Shown: positions 1 through 7,198 of the stretch, one piece after another
How the letters are laid out: every line of letters begins with the position of its first letter
How positions within the stretch are numbered: position 1 is the first letter of the stretch
From: a virus
Virus record (IMG/VR): IMGVR_UViG_3300034200_000714
Span: 1-27,314 of that record
Direction: 5' to 3' (one strand)
Length of the DNA stretch: 27,314 bases
Program-made: the position numbers and the translations under genes
The notes under the pieces: model-generated
The model's input: only the letters and a program-made list of their open reading frames with translations
Told to the model about the DNA's origin: nothing
The model's database searches: none

Positions 1-57
1 ATCTATAGAGATAAATCTTTTTGGCTTTCCAATATCTTTCCAACTAGGTTTGGTCAT
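1..57 (-). CDS. 5' end of an unidentified gene (partial, runs off the window)
   Basis: An ATG at 57-55 opens a reading frame that stays open to the window edge. It encodes 19 residues, beginning MTKPSWKDIGKPK and continuing RFISID. The start overlaps the end of the upstream zinc-ribbon gene by 14 bases, in keeping with the tight packing of this strand. A purine-rich AAGGAT lies about 11 bases upstream of the ATG. The RFISID segment could be a first beta strand with an Asp, as in RuvC/RNase H-fold nucleases, and a resolvase would fit beside the recombination genes. Nineteen residues cannot establish this, so it is only a hint. Confidence 0.55.
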   Translation of the reverse strand, partial: MTKPSWKDIGKPKRFISID

Positions 58-337
58 AATCAAAAAATCCTTTTATATCTTTTAAAGTTTGGTCAAGCTT
101 TCTTTTACTCATCATACAGCTATTACAAAATCCAATATCATTATAAATACTAATTTCTATACCACACCCACCAGCACATTTTCTTGACTTTGTAGCACGA
201 GACTTAACCTTTGAAACTTTGTATCTTTGCATAATCTTTTCCTTTGTTGCAGTTGCCCTGCACTCAGGTGAGCAATAGATTTGACTCTTATTATTGCTTT
301 CAAAATGATTATCGCATAGTTTACAAAATTTACTCAA
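44..337 (-). CDS. Small double zinc-ribbon protein
   Basis: The 97-residue protein has two cysteine clusters. The first is C5-x2-C8 with C22-x3-C26 (context YCSPECR). The second is C54-x3-C58 with C71-x2-C74. Both look like zinc ribbons or treble-clef-like knuckles, separated by a basic stretch (about residues 32-53), which suggests nucleic-acid binding. Similar small zinc proteins occur in many actinophage and T4-like early regions, usually with no assigned role. The start codon is TTG at 337-335, preceded by a good Shine-Dalgarno (AAGGAAAG, about 5 bases away). It overlaps the stop of the nuclease gene by 8 bases (TTGAGTAA), so translation is probably coupled. It might be the remnant or binding domain of an HNH-type enzyme, but no HNH residues are visible. 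Function unknown. Confidence 0.75.
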   Translation of the reverse strand: MSKFCKLCDNHFESNNKSQIYCSPECRATATKEKIMQRYKVSKVKSRATKSRKCAGGCGIEISIYNDIGFCNSCMMSKRKLDQTLKDIKGFFDYDQT

Positions 338-1109
338 GATCTTTCCTTGGTGCTATTTTAATATCACCCTTTGGTTTTGTGCGACATACTGTTTCGAAAT
401 CACAACCCTTGCAAACTTTAGAGTTTGAACGGTAAGGATTTTCAGGAAGAAGACCATCATCAGATGCCTTCTTTACTTCTCTCATCCAATCAAAAAAGTA
501 ATTAATAAAATTCTTGTAGTGATCAGTTAGTTTAATGGGGAACAAAGAAAGTTCGTGACTATTCTTTGATTCATAAACAAGGAATGCAAAACTCTTCTTA
601 AGAATCTTCATATAGATTAGAAGTTGTTCAACATGGTATTTTCTTGCTTCTCCCTTGACATTTAGATAATGAAAAGAATCTTCGTTAAGTGTTTTAATTT
701 CAGTAAGAATATCCATATCATTCCACTTAATAATTGCATCTGTTCTACCAGAAATAGGTGGGTCTATATAAGATAAACGCTCTTCATTGGTTACTAGAAT
801 ACCAGCAGACTCCATAGCCTTTTCAATACGACCATGACGATCAGTACCGCTATCCATATTTGCAACTGAGTACCAGTCTGTTTTTACATCAGACTCATTT
901 CCTTCAAACCATAAGTACCAAAATCTAGGACACTTACCTGCACCATACGTTAGTGTTGACGGGGTAAAGCTATCTCTCTTTTTAAAAGATGCTTTTCTTT
1001 GCAGAGCATATCCTTCTTTAATCTTGTCAACAATTGCTTGACTATCAATTAAATTCTCTTCACTCTTTTTTGGTTTTTCAACCAACTTGTTAATAAGGCT
1101 CTTAGCCAT
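330..1109 (-). CDS. Cas4-like/RecB-family PD-(D/E)XK nuclease with Fe-S cysteines
   Basis: This 259-residue protein has the pattern of Cas4/AddB-type exonucleases. Candidate Fe-S cysteines are C60 near the N-terminus and C233-x2-C236-x5-C242 near the C-terminus. The nuclease core between them has D124 in GRTD, then E137-x-K139 in TEIK, then Q162 in EQLLIYM (the RecB QxxxY-like motif). Such phage enzymes resect DNA ends for recombination or replication; no Cas1, Cas2 or CRISPR array is nearby, so a CRISPR role is unlikely. The start is set at 1109, not at the in-frame ATG 18 bases upstream, because ATGGCTAA overlaps the previous stop by 8 bases and TTAGGA lies just upstream. The gene is in a run with RecA and a second nuclease-like protein, which supports a recombination role. 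Confidence 0.85.
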   Translation of the reverse strand: MAKSLINKLVEKPKKSEENLIDSQAIVDKIKEGYALQRKASFKKRDSFTPSTLTYGAGKCPRFWYLWFEGNESDVKTDWYSVANMDSGTDRHGRIEKAMESAGILVTNEERLSYIDPPISGRTDAIIKWNDMDILTEIKTLNEDSFHYLNVKGEARKYHVEQLLIYMKILKKSFAFLVYESKNSHELSLFPIKLTDHYKNFINYFFDWMREVKKASDDGLLPENPYRSNSKVCKGCDFETVCRTKPKGDIKIAPRKDLE

Positions 1110-1419
1110 TGTTAATCCTAACTGCATATTTTAATGCGTCCACTAGTCTATCCGTTGCTTCTTTAGCTGAATAGTATATATTTTTCTTTGCTCGTTCATC
1201 TTTCTTAACATTAGTATACCAGGAAGCGAGCATTGCAAATTTAGCAGAGTATGCCTGTAGCTTTACAATTAGTTCAACACCAACCGATGCTGGAACGTCT
1301 GGCTTAGAAATTAATTTAGCAATTAACACTAAAGTCTGTGTTAATTCTTCATCTTGCATATGTTCCGATATTTCATTAAATCCATTTACCTGATTTAATA
1401 AATCAACTGTTGTTTCCAT
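1102..1419 (-). CDS. Conserved-looking helical hypothetical protein
   Basis: This 105-residue protein has no recognisable catalytic motif. It reads as mostly alpha-helical, with regular hydrophobic spacing (for example TLVLIAKLI and AKFAMLASWY) and no membrane segment or signal peptide. It starts with ATG after GAGGAATA, a good ribosome binding site. It overlaps the preceding nuclease-like gene by 17 bases and the following Cas4-like gene by 8 bases, so it belongs to the same cistron string as the recombination genes. A small accessory factor for one of the two nucleases is possible, but only position suggests this. Confidence 0.7.
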   Translation of the reverse strand: METTVDLLNQVNGFNEISEHMQDEELTQTLVLIAKLISKPDVPASVGVELIVKLQAYSAKFAMLASWYTNVKKDERAKKNIYYSAKEATDRLVDALKYAVRINNG

Positions 1420-1702
1420 TATTCCTCAATTCTTCAAATACTTCCCATTCAATTACGGCAAGTCTAACTTTCTTATTTCCCTCACCAATAACAAGCATAA
1501 GGGCTGGGTTTTTAGATCTGTCAACCTTTAAAGTGTCAGTAACAATTTTAGCCCAGTTGTCTTGACTGATAGAAAAACTTTTACTGTACTCTTTTACATC
1601 AACAACAAACTCATCATCACTGCCATCAGCCTTTACAGCACCTCTTCCAGAATTTTTATGAGCCTTAAGACCAGCTCTTTTAAGTTCTGCACGTTCGCTC
1701 AT
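1403..1702 (-). CDS. Small protein, candidate Hjc-like PD-(D/E)XK nuclease/resolvase
   Basis: This 99-residue protein has an N-terminal charged helix (ERAELKRAGLKAHK), a glycine/arginine turn (SGRG), then D26 and a beta strand ending FVVDVKEYSKSFSI, then a helix and two further strands (ALMLVIGEG; VRLAVIEWEVF). The order E - D - DxK - S resembles archaeal Hjc-type Holliday junction resolvases and other minimal PD-(D/E)XK nucleases. The canonical (D/E)xK would be D35-x-K37. This is motif reading only, and a non-catalytic protein with similar strands is possible. It starts with ATG after AAGGGGG and overlaps the stop of the upstream zinc-finger gene by one base (TAATG). Its neighbours RecA and the Cas4-like nuclease make a resolvase plausible. 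Confidence 0.7.
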   Translation of the reverse strand: MSERAELKRAGLKAHKNSGRGAVKADGSDDEFVVDVKEYSKSFSISQDNWAKIVTDTLKVDRSKNPALMLVIGEGNKKVRLAVIEWEVFEELRNNGNNS

Positions 1703-1857
1703 TAATTCCCCCTTGTAAGAATAACTTCAGACATATGTCTATTTGAACAAAGCCAAGTTAGTTTCATATCTTCACTATAAAATCTTGCAATTAAAACTAA
1801 TTGTTTGCATGAGTGACAAGAAAATTTTCCTCTATACTCAGAAAATGCTTTATACAT
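1702..1857 (-). CDS. 51-residue zinc-finger protein
   Basis: An ATG at 1857-1855 opens a 51-codon frame ending in TAA at 1704-1702. The product begins MYKAFSEYRGKF and contains C14-x2-C17 and C37-x3-H41, a plausible CCCH zinc site in a protein of this size. It fills the gap between RecA and the next gene exactly. Its start overlaps the RecA stop by 8 bases (ATGTATAA) and its stop overlaps the next start by one base (TAATG). An AGAGG lies about 8 bases upstream of the ATG. The exact fit, the coupling signals and the paired metal ligands argue strongly that it is a real gene although it is very short. Its function is unknown; nucleic-acid or protein binding is likely. Confidence 0.82.
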   Translation of the reverse strand: MYKAFSEYRGKFSCHSCKQLVLIARFYSEDMKLTWLCSNRHMSEVILTRGN

Positions 1858-2863
1858 TTAGCTTTGCCTCTAGGTCTGCTACTCTCTTTGGATCTTCCTT
1901 TAGCCAATCAATGACTTTTGCTCTACCCTGGAATCTTTCTTCCCCGATAGTGTACCAAGCACCACCCTTTTGAATTGCACCAACAAGTTCTGCGGTATCA
2001 ACTAGGTCTGCAACCTTATCTATGCCTAAGACACCATCTCCATCAAAGTAGAAGTCGTAGGAACCTGCAACAAATGCTGGACCAGTCTTATTAAAATCAA
2101 TATGCCAATTAACTACACGACCAATTTTAGATTCAATCAACTTATCTCCAGAAGCTATCTTGCCCTTGATTGCCTGATTGTCAGAATCACTTGACCAAAG
2201 TTTTACAATTGTGCTGCTAAAGAATTTTGTAGCAAGACCTCCAGTTGGCATATGGCTTGCAAACATAGCACCAATATTATTTCGGAGTTGGGAAATAAAA
2301 ACTAGAAGTACTGGTTTTTCTTGATTGTTTGCAAAGTTAAGCATCTTTACTGCATTTGTCATATCTTTTGCTTCAGCCCCAATTTGTTTTGTATTCTCAA
2401 GTTGTTTTAATTCTTCTGAATCTTTTTCAAAATATATTGCAGGAAGCATCGCTGAAATTGAGTCAACAACAATCATATCTACACCAGCCTTCATTAACTG
2501 AACACCAACATCAACCATTTCATTCATACTTCTAGCATTTGAATAAATTAAATTTTTAACATCTACTCCAAGCTTTATTGCCCACTCAGGATCAAACGAT
2601 GCTTCTGAATCAATCCAAGCACAAATCTTTCCATCTTTTTGTGCATCAGCAATCATTTGTAAACAAAAAGAGGACTTACCTGCAGACTTATTTCCCCAAA
2701 CCATTACCTGACGACCATATGCAAACCCACCCTTTAATGCGTGGTTAAGGCTAACGCTAGGTGTCTTTTGTTTTATAATTTCAACGGTGTCCCCACTTGT
2801 AATCTTTTTACGCAACTTTGGATCTAATTGGGACAAAAATTCGTCAAGGTCTATTTTGCTCAT
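1850..2863 (-). CDS. recA: RecA-family recombinase
   Basis: This 337-residue protein is a RecA/UvsX-type strand-exchange ATPase. It has Walker A GNKSAGKS (residues 57-64), DSEASFDP just after it (the region carrying the catalytic Glu), Walker B MIVVDS (130-135), and a DNA-binding L2 region with SQLRNN and PTGG at about 191-209. It is close to bacterial RecA core length, with a short N-terminus and a short C-terminal domain. It would coat single-stranded phage DNA for recombination-dependent replication and repair. The start overlaps the MazG-like stop by 4 bases (ATGA). No strong Shine-Dalgarno is visible there, so translation is probably coupled. The nuclease genes downstream and polymerase upstream fit a replication-recombination operon. 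Confidence 0.95.
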   Translation of the reverse strand: MSKIDLDEFLSQLDPKLRKKITSGDTVEIIKQKTPSVSLNHALKGGFAYGRQVMVWGNKSAGKSSFCLQMIADAQKDGKICAWIDSEASFDPEWAIKLGVDVKNLIYSNARSMNEMVDVGVQLMKAGVDMIVVDSISAMLPAIYFEKDSEELKQLENTKQIGAEAKDMTNAVKMLNFANNQEKPVLLVFISQLRNNIGAMFASHMPTGGLATKFFSSTIVKLWSSDSDNQAIKGKIASGDKLIESKIGRVVNWHIDFNKTGPAFVAGSYDFYFDGDGVLGIDKVADLVDTAELVGAIQKGGAWYTIGEERFQGRAKVIDWLKEDPKRVADLEAKLNV

Positions 2864-3186
2864 GCTAGAACACCATGCATCTTTGGACGTTCTGTATTTA
2901 TCTTAGCCTTGTTTTTTAAAGACTCTTCAAGAGATATAGAAGTATATCCATCTCTAACTAAACCAGCATATAAATCTAAGACCCTAATAATAATGTCAGC
3001 TAGTTCTTCCACTACTTGATCATCACCCTTCTCCTTGCGTATTGCCTCAAGTACCTCAGACACTTCTGAGTGTACCATTGCAAGTTGTTTTAGATAAAAG
3101 ATAGTTCCATTATTATCATCCCAAAAACCTTTGTCTCTTGCATTTGCATGTAGTACTGCTGCAAATTCATCAATTACGATAGCCAT
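2860..3186 (-). CDS. MazG-like nucleoside triphosphate pyrophosphohydrolase
   Basis: The 108-residue, all-helical protein has the MazG/all-alpha NTP-PPase signature: E41-x2-E44 in HSEVSEVLEAIR and E61-x2-D64 in EELADIIIRVLD, which together bind Mg2+. A single domain of about 100 residues is normal for phage members. Family enzymes hydrolyse (d)NTPs to monophosphates and pyrophosphate, and in phages are proposed to adjust the nucleotide pool or alarmone signalling; which substrate applies here cannot be seen. The start follows an AAGGAAG with roughly 10-base spacing and directly abuts the polymerase stop (TAA then ATG). The position between polymerase and RecA supports a role in DNA metabolism. 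Confidence 0.88.
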   Translation of the reverse strand: MAIVIDEFAAVLHANARDKGFWDDNNGTIFYLKQLAMVHSEVSEVLEAIRKEKGDDQVVEELADIIIRVLDLYAGLVRDGYTSISLEESLKNKAKINTERPKMHGVLA

Positions 3187-6100
3187 TTATAATACTTCCT
3201 TCAATGTAATAGTTCCTTCTTTTGTTTCACCAAAATTAATTTTTGCTACTTTTCCAGGCTGGCATTTCATATATCCAGTAGAGAACATTGTAGGGAATAC
3301 CATTGCAGCAGTCATTTCTCTTGAACTATCAGCAACAATCATATTAGCCATTCTCTTTCCAGCTTTAGTAACTCTAGGAGTAAAGGATAGCACAAAGTGT
3401 TCATCATTTGCAAATGGTATTTGCTTATAGTTTAAAAACTTTATAAGTGGATTTTCTTTGTGCTCTTTTAATTCATCAATTGGAATAGCCTCAGAAATTC
3501 TATTTGCACCTGCAAGAATTAAATAAGTTCTTCCTGGTTCAATCTTAGTCTCTTCTTCATCAAAGATTCCAATTACTCCAGTAGAGTCCATAATTTCTAC
3601 TCTTGACCAGCCTTTACCACGCTTAATATTTTTTGCAATACCAAGTAAGACAAATACACCTTGCTCATCAAAGTCTTCTACCAGATCTATGTATGCATAG
3701 TAATGCTGTGGAACACTTGTATTTAATTCTGGAAGATTTAAATATTCATAAAGATTATCTCTAACCTTTACTTCATCTCTAGGATTATCTTCAAATGTTA
3801 ATGCACCAATAAGGTCTAATGCTTCTACTGCTCTTGAATTAATTCCACTACCTTTTTTTATTGCAAAGCTTTTAAACTGCTCTTTAGATTCAAAAGGTCT
3901 TCCTGCAATAATTTTACCTGCAACTCCTTCAGAAAGCCATTTGATTGCAGCAAGTCCAAACCTGATACCCTTGCCCTCAATCTTAAAGTCTGAATCAGAT
4001 TCGTTAACGTGTGGAAGTTTTAAAGACAACCCCATACGCTTACACTCAATTAAGTATTCAGTACGAGTGTCACTATCTTTTTCGTTCTTTAACAATGAAA
4101 ACATAAATTCAATAGGGTAGTGATACTTTAGCCAAGCAGTCCAATAGGACAAGGTTGAGTATGCAACAGCGTGAGACTTGTTAAAGGAATAACCTGCGTG
4201 TGCTTCAAAGTCATGCCATAAATCTTTTGCTCTAATTCCAATATGCTTTTCTGCATTGTTAACAAATTTATCTTTAAAGATGTCAAACTCTTTAGCATCT
4301 TTTTTCTTACCAATAATCTTACGAACTTTATCAGCTTCAACCATTGTCATTCCACCAAGAACCACGCAAGCTTGCATAACTTGCTCTTGATACAAGACAC
4401 AGCCATAGGTGTCTTTTAGGTAATCGTTCATAGAAGGATGAATATATTCAACCATTTCTCTGCCGTGTTTACGGGCAATGTATGACTTTCCAATTGTATT
4501 CATAGCACCTGGACGAACAAGAGCGTTTGATGCAACAAGTTCATCAAAGTTGCTTACTCTCATTTTAACCAGAAGGTTTGTATACGGAGTTGCTTCACAC
4601 TGAAAAACACCCTTTGTACGCCCCTCAGAGAGCATCTCAAAGACTTTCTTGTCATTTAGAGGTATCTGCTTTAGGTTTATGTCTGTACCGTGGCGTTCTT
4701 TAATTGTTTTAATAGTCTGATCAATTACAGTAAGAGTCTTTAGACCAAGCACGTCAAGCTTGATTAGACCAATTTCTGCAGCCTCTTCCATATCTACTGC
4801 AACTACTGGAATTCTTTCTTTACTTCCTGGTGCAATTCGTGTTTCAAGTGGTGCATACTTAAAGATTGAATCCTTTGCAGTAACCACACCTGCAGCATGA
4901 ATACCAGTTCCACGAATTCTTCCACGAAGTTGCTCTCCATATTTAACAATTTCAGGATACTTCATTCTAAACCATTGAGCATTAGCTGATCTTGTAAAAT
5001 CATCCCAGCTATCTACACCCTTAAGAACTTTATTAACATCATTAAGAGGGATGTTAAATGCTCTGGCAACATCTCTTACAACTCCCTTGTCTTTAAATGC
5101 AAGGAATGTAGCAATGGATGCAACATTCTTATACTCACGTTCAAGGTATGCCTTTACTTCATCTCTTCTATCATCTGCAATATCAGAATCAATATCTGGG
5201 AAATCATCTCTGTCTGGATTAATAAAACGGAAAAACAAAAGACCATATTCAATTGGATCAATTTCTGTAATTCCTAATGCATAACAAACTAAAGAACCTG
5301 CTGCTGAACCACGACCTGGACCAACCATGATGCCCTGCTCTTTTGCCCAATTAAGCATATTATGAACGACCAAAAAATAAGGTGAAAAGTTTTTACTCTT
5401 AATAACATCAAGTTCTAGATTTAATCTATCAAGGTATTCTTTATTTTCAGAAAGACCTCTTAGGACTAGCCCTCTAGAAGTAAGTGCAAGCAATTCATTA
5501 TCTGGATCCTCAACCTTTATTGGAAGAAGATCTAGATTACTTTTAATAGTATACTCTTCTACCTTGTTTGAAATCTCAACAGTATTTTCATAAATGTCTT
5601 CACGCTTAATTCCCTGCTGTTGCATTGCTGATTTAATTTCTTCATAAGAAAGTAAGTGAATGTCAAAACTTCTAAAAGACATCATTCTATCTTCACCATA
5701 TAAATAGTCAAGTCTTTTCATAGGGTCTTCGATCTTTGAAGCCTTGTCGAAAGTAGATTCTTTATTAAGTTTTGCGTGTGTATTTAAAAGTAACATCATT
5801 TCTTGGATTACCTTTTGACTCTTATCAGAGTGATGGCAGTCAGGAGTTACTACTGACTTCACACCATAAGTGTCAGCCATTTCAAGCAATTCTTTGTTTA
5901 ATTCTGAAGAGTTGTGTGGCATAACTTCTACATAAAAGTCGTCACCAAATGTTTCTTTAAACCATGTCATATGCTTTTTTGCAGCAGCATATTCTTTATA
6001 TTCAATTGCTTTTGCAAGAAGTCCACTCATACAAGCTGATAAAACTATTACACCTTCTTTATACTTTGATAATATTTCAAAGTCAATTCTTGGCTTTCTA

Positions 6101-6456
6101 TAGTATCCTTCAGTCCAAGCGAGTTCATTAAGTTTATTTAAATTTTCTAAGCCCTTGTCATTTTTTGCAAGAAGAACAATATGGTTGTATACCATATCCA
6201 AGGGGTCTGTTCTTTCAGACTTGTCTCTATTGTCAAATCTATCTGCAGTTATGTATCCTTCAATACCCAAAATTGGTTTAACGCCATTTGCTTTTGCAGC
6301 CCTATACATTGGTCTATGACCAGACAGAACGCCATGGTCAGTTATTGCAATTGCTGATAGTCCAATTTCAGAAGCACGTTTTGCATACTCTTCTGGAGTT
6401 GCGACACCATCCATTAGTGAATAGTGTGTGTGAACGTGTAACGGAACGTAAGTCAT
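3187..6456 (-). CDS. dnaE: DNA polymerase III alpha subunit (DnaE type) with intact PHP exonuclease site
   Basis: This 1089-residue family C replicative polymerase has an N-terminal PHP domain (about 1-290), a palm with GPGRGSAAGS at 379-388, and catalytic aspartates D421 and D423 (PDIDSD) and D568 (KLDVLGLK). A fingers region, helix-hairpin-helix (about 890-915) and OB-fold (about 940-1010) follow. The PHP metal ligands H7, H9, D16, H41, E66, H92, C142, D206 and H208 all seem present, matching the spacing of proofreading-competent actinobacterial DnaE1 at the N-terminal positions. It is somewhat shorter than bacterial DnaE (about 1160-1190) and shows no obvious clamp-binding QxxLF-type peptide between the HhH and OB parts. 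The start follows GAAAGG, just after a strong hairpin in the gap after the SSB gene. Confidence 0.96.
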   Translation of the reverse strand: MTYVPLHVHTHYSLMDGVATPEEYAKRASEIGLSAIAITDHGVLSGHRPMYRAAKANGVKPILGIEGYITADRFDNRDKSERTDPLDMVYNHIVLLAKNDKGLENLNKLNELAWTEGYYRKPRIDFEILSKYKEGVIVLSACMSGLLAKAIEYKEYAAAKKHMTWFKETFGDDFYVEVMPHNSSELNKELLEMADTYGVKSVVTPDCHHSDKSQKVIQEMMLLLNTHAKLNKESTFDKASKIEDPMKRLDYLYGEDRMMSFRSFDIHLLSYEEIKSAMQQQGIKREDIYENTVEISNKVEEYTIKSNLDLLPIKVEDPDNELLALTSRGLVLRGLSENKEYLDRLNLELDVIKSKNFSPYFLVVHNMLNWAKEQGIMVGPGRGSAAGSLVCYALGITEIDPIEYGLLFFRFINPDRDDFPDIDSDIADDRRDEVKAYLEREYKNVASIATFLAFKDKGVVRDVARAFNIPLNDVNKVLKGVDSWDDFTRSANAQWFRMKYPEIVKYGEQLRGRIRGTGIHAAGVVTAKDSIFKYAPLETRIAPGSKERIPVVAVDMEEAAEIGLIKLDVLGLKTLTVIDQTIKTIKERHGTDINLKQIPLNDKKVFEMLSEGRTKGVFQCEATPYTNLLVKMRVSNFDELVASNALVRPGAMNTIGKSYIARKHGREMVEYIHPSMNDYLKDTYGCVLYQEQVMQACVVLGGMTMVEADKVRKIIGKKKDAKEFDIFKDKFVNNAEKHIGIRAKDLWHDFEAHAGYSFNKSHAVAYSTLSYWTAWLKYHYPIEFMFSLLKNEKDSDTRTEYLIECKRMGLSLKLPHVNESDSDFKIEGKGIRFGLAAIKWLSEGVAGKIIAGRPFESKEQFKSFAIKKGSGINSRAVEALDLIGALTFEDNPRDEVKVRDNLYEYLNLPELNTSVPQHYYAYIDLVEDFDEQGVFVLLGIAKNIKRGKGWSRVEIMDSTGVIGIFDEEETKIEPGRTYLILAGANRISEAIPIDELKEHKENPLIKFLNYKQIPFANDEHFVLSFTPRVTKAGKRMANMIVADSSREMTAAMVFPTMFSTGYMKCQPGKVAKINFGETKEGTITLKEVL

Positions 6457-6477
6457 TTTAACCTTTCAGTTAGATAG

Positions 6478-6502
6478 GGTGGGGGAGTACTTCTCCCCCA
6501 CC
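6478..6502 (-). terminator. Strong GC-rich hairpin between SSB and polymerase genes
   Basis: A perfect 10-bp inverted repeat (GGTGGGGGAG with CTCCCCCACC) separated by 5 bases fills half of the 50-base gap between the SSB stop and the polymerase start. On the minus-strand transcript it is followed by CTATCTAACTG, not a U-run, so it is not a classical intrinsic terminator. It could be a leaky attenuator or a 3'-end stabiliser that keeps SSB mRNA above polymerase mRNA. The stem is visible in the sequence; the role is inference. Confidence 0.6.
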
Positions 6503-6506
6503 ACGA

Positions 6507-7157
6507 TTACCAATCTACAGAAGTTGATACAGATGGATTGTCAAAGCCAAGAAAGAATGATTCTTGCTCTGCATAAGGGACTTCTCTTACAACAGCTTCA
6601 AGGTCTGGAACTTCAAACTTAGACCAGTCAAACTTTTCCTCATCTTGCTTAATTGGAATTAGAATATAGGTTGTTTCAGTTCCTTTTCCATTTCGCTTTA
6701 GCTTCCATGTCATGTTAGAAAGACTTTGTGAATCTTGAACATATTCACGAATTGTATCAAATGTTGCAGACTTTGCTACACCCATACTCCATACAGCAAT
6801 GTACGGATCGTTTGCACCATCATCAACCAATACGTTGATGTAGAAACGTAGACGAGATCTCCATCCAGCCTTCATATCCTTTCTGTGCATTTCACAACCA
6901 AAGCAACGACCTTCGCTTTCAGCAGAACATGCTGCCTTACGCTTATAGTCCTTTGGGTTTGTATGCTCAGAAACAACAATGGCTAGACCATTCTTTTCGT
7001 CATAACTTGGGGAGTCTCCATCAAGCTCGTTTACAAAACGAACGGATACACTCTGATTGTCTTCTAGTTTTAGCCACGTTACTCGTGGACCATTATTTTC
7101 AAATTTTGGCTTATCTAGCATTGCTTCGATATTCTTTAGCCCTTTTACAATTGCCAT
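6507..7157 (-). CDS. Single-stranded DNA-binding protein, T4 gp32-like
   Basis: The 216-residue protein has an OB-fold-like core beginning WLKLEDNQSVSVRFV (28-42) and an inserted zinc site H65-x11-C77-x7-C85-x2-C88 (CFGCE), nearly the spacing of the His-Cys3 zinc site in T4 gp32. Basic and aromatic residues (GWRSRLRFYINVLV; MTWKLKRNGKG) suit ssDNA binding. The C-terminus is moderately acidic (DEEKFDWSKFE onwards) and ends in DW, which may contact partners. It would coat ssDNA for the polymerase, primase-helicase and RecA. A strong TAGGAGAA precedes the ATG. It sits between primase and polymerase, and the hairpin after its stop may favour its expression over the polymerase. It is not a bacterial SSB family member by motif. 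Confidence 0.88.
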   Translation of the reverse strand: MAIVKGLKNIEAMLDKPKFENNGPRVTWLKLEDNQSVSVRFVNELDGDSPSYDEKNGLAIVVSEHTNPKDYKRKAACSAESEGRCFGCEMHRKDMKAGWRSRLRFYINVLVDDGANDPYIAVWSMGVAKSATFDTIREYVQDSQSLSNMTWKLKRNGKGTETTYILIPIKQDEEKFDWSKFEVPDLEAVVREVPYAEQESFFLGFDNPSVSTSVDW

Positions 7158-7198
7158 AATATTTCTCCTAATATTTGTCCTATAGATGGACAGTTTTA

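Noticed and set aside
330-1109. Part of a CRISPR-Cas adaptation module
   Set aside because: There is no Cas1, Cas2 or repeat array in the window; phages often carry stand-alone Cas4-like nucleases.
330-1127. Cas4-like gene starting 18 bases further upstream
   Set aside because: The upstream ATG lacks a Shine-Dalgarno; the downstream ATG has TTAGGA and the 8-base stop/start overlap seen at other junctions.
1743-1973. Plus-strand open frame across the end of recA
   Set aside because: It is antisense to recA and the 51-residue gene; the minus-strand frame fits the gene borders and has metal ligands.
4128-4340. Minus-strand open frame inside the polymerase gene
   Set aside because: It overlaps the polymerase in another frame and has no motif or start signal.
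7176-7192. Short TGTCC/GGACA inverted repeat between primase and SSB
   Set aside because: Only 5 bp with a 7-base loop and no U-run; expected by chance in a window of this size.
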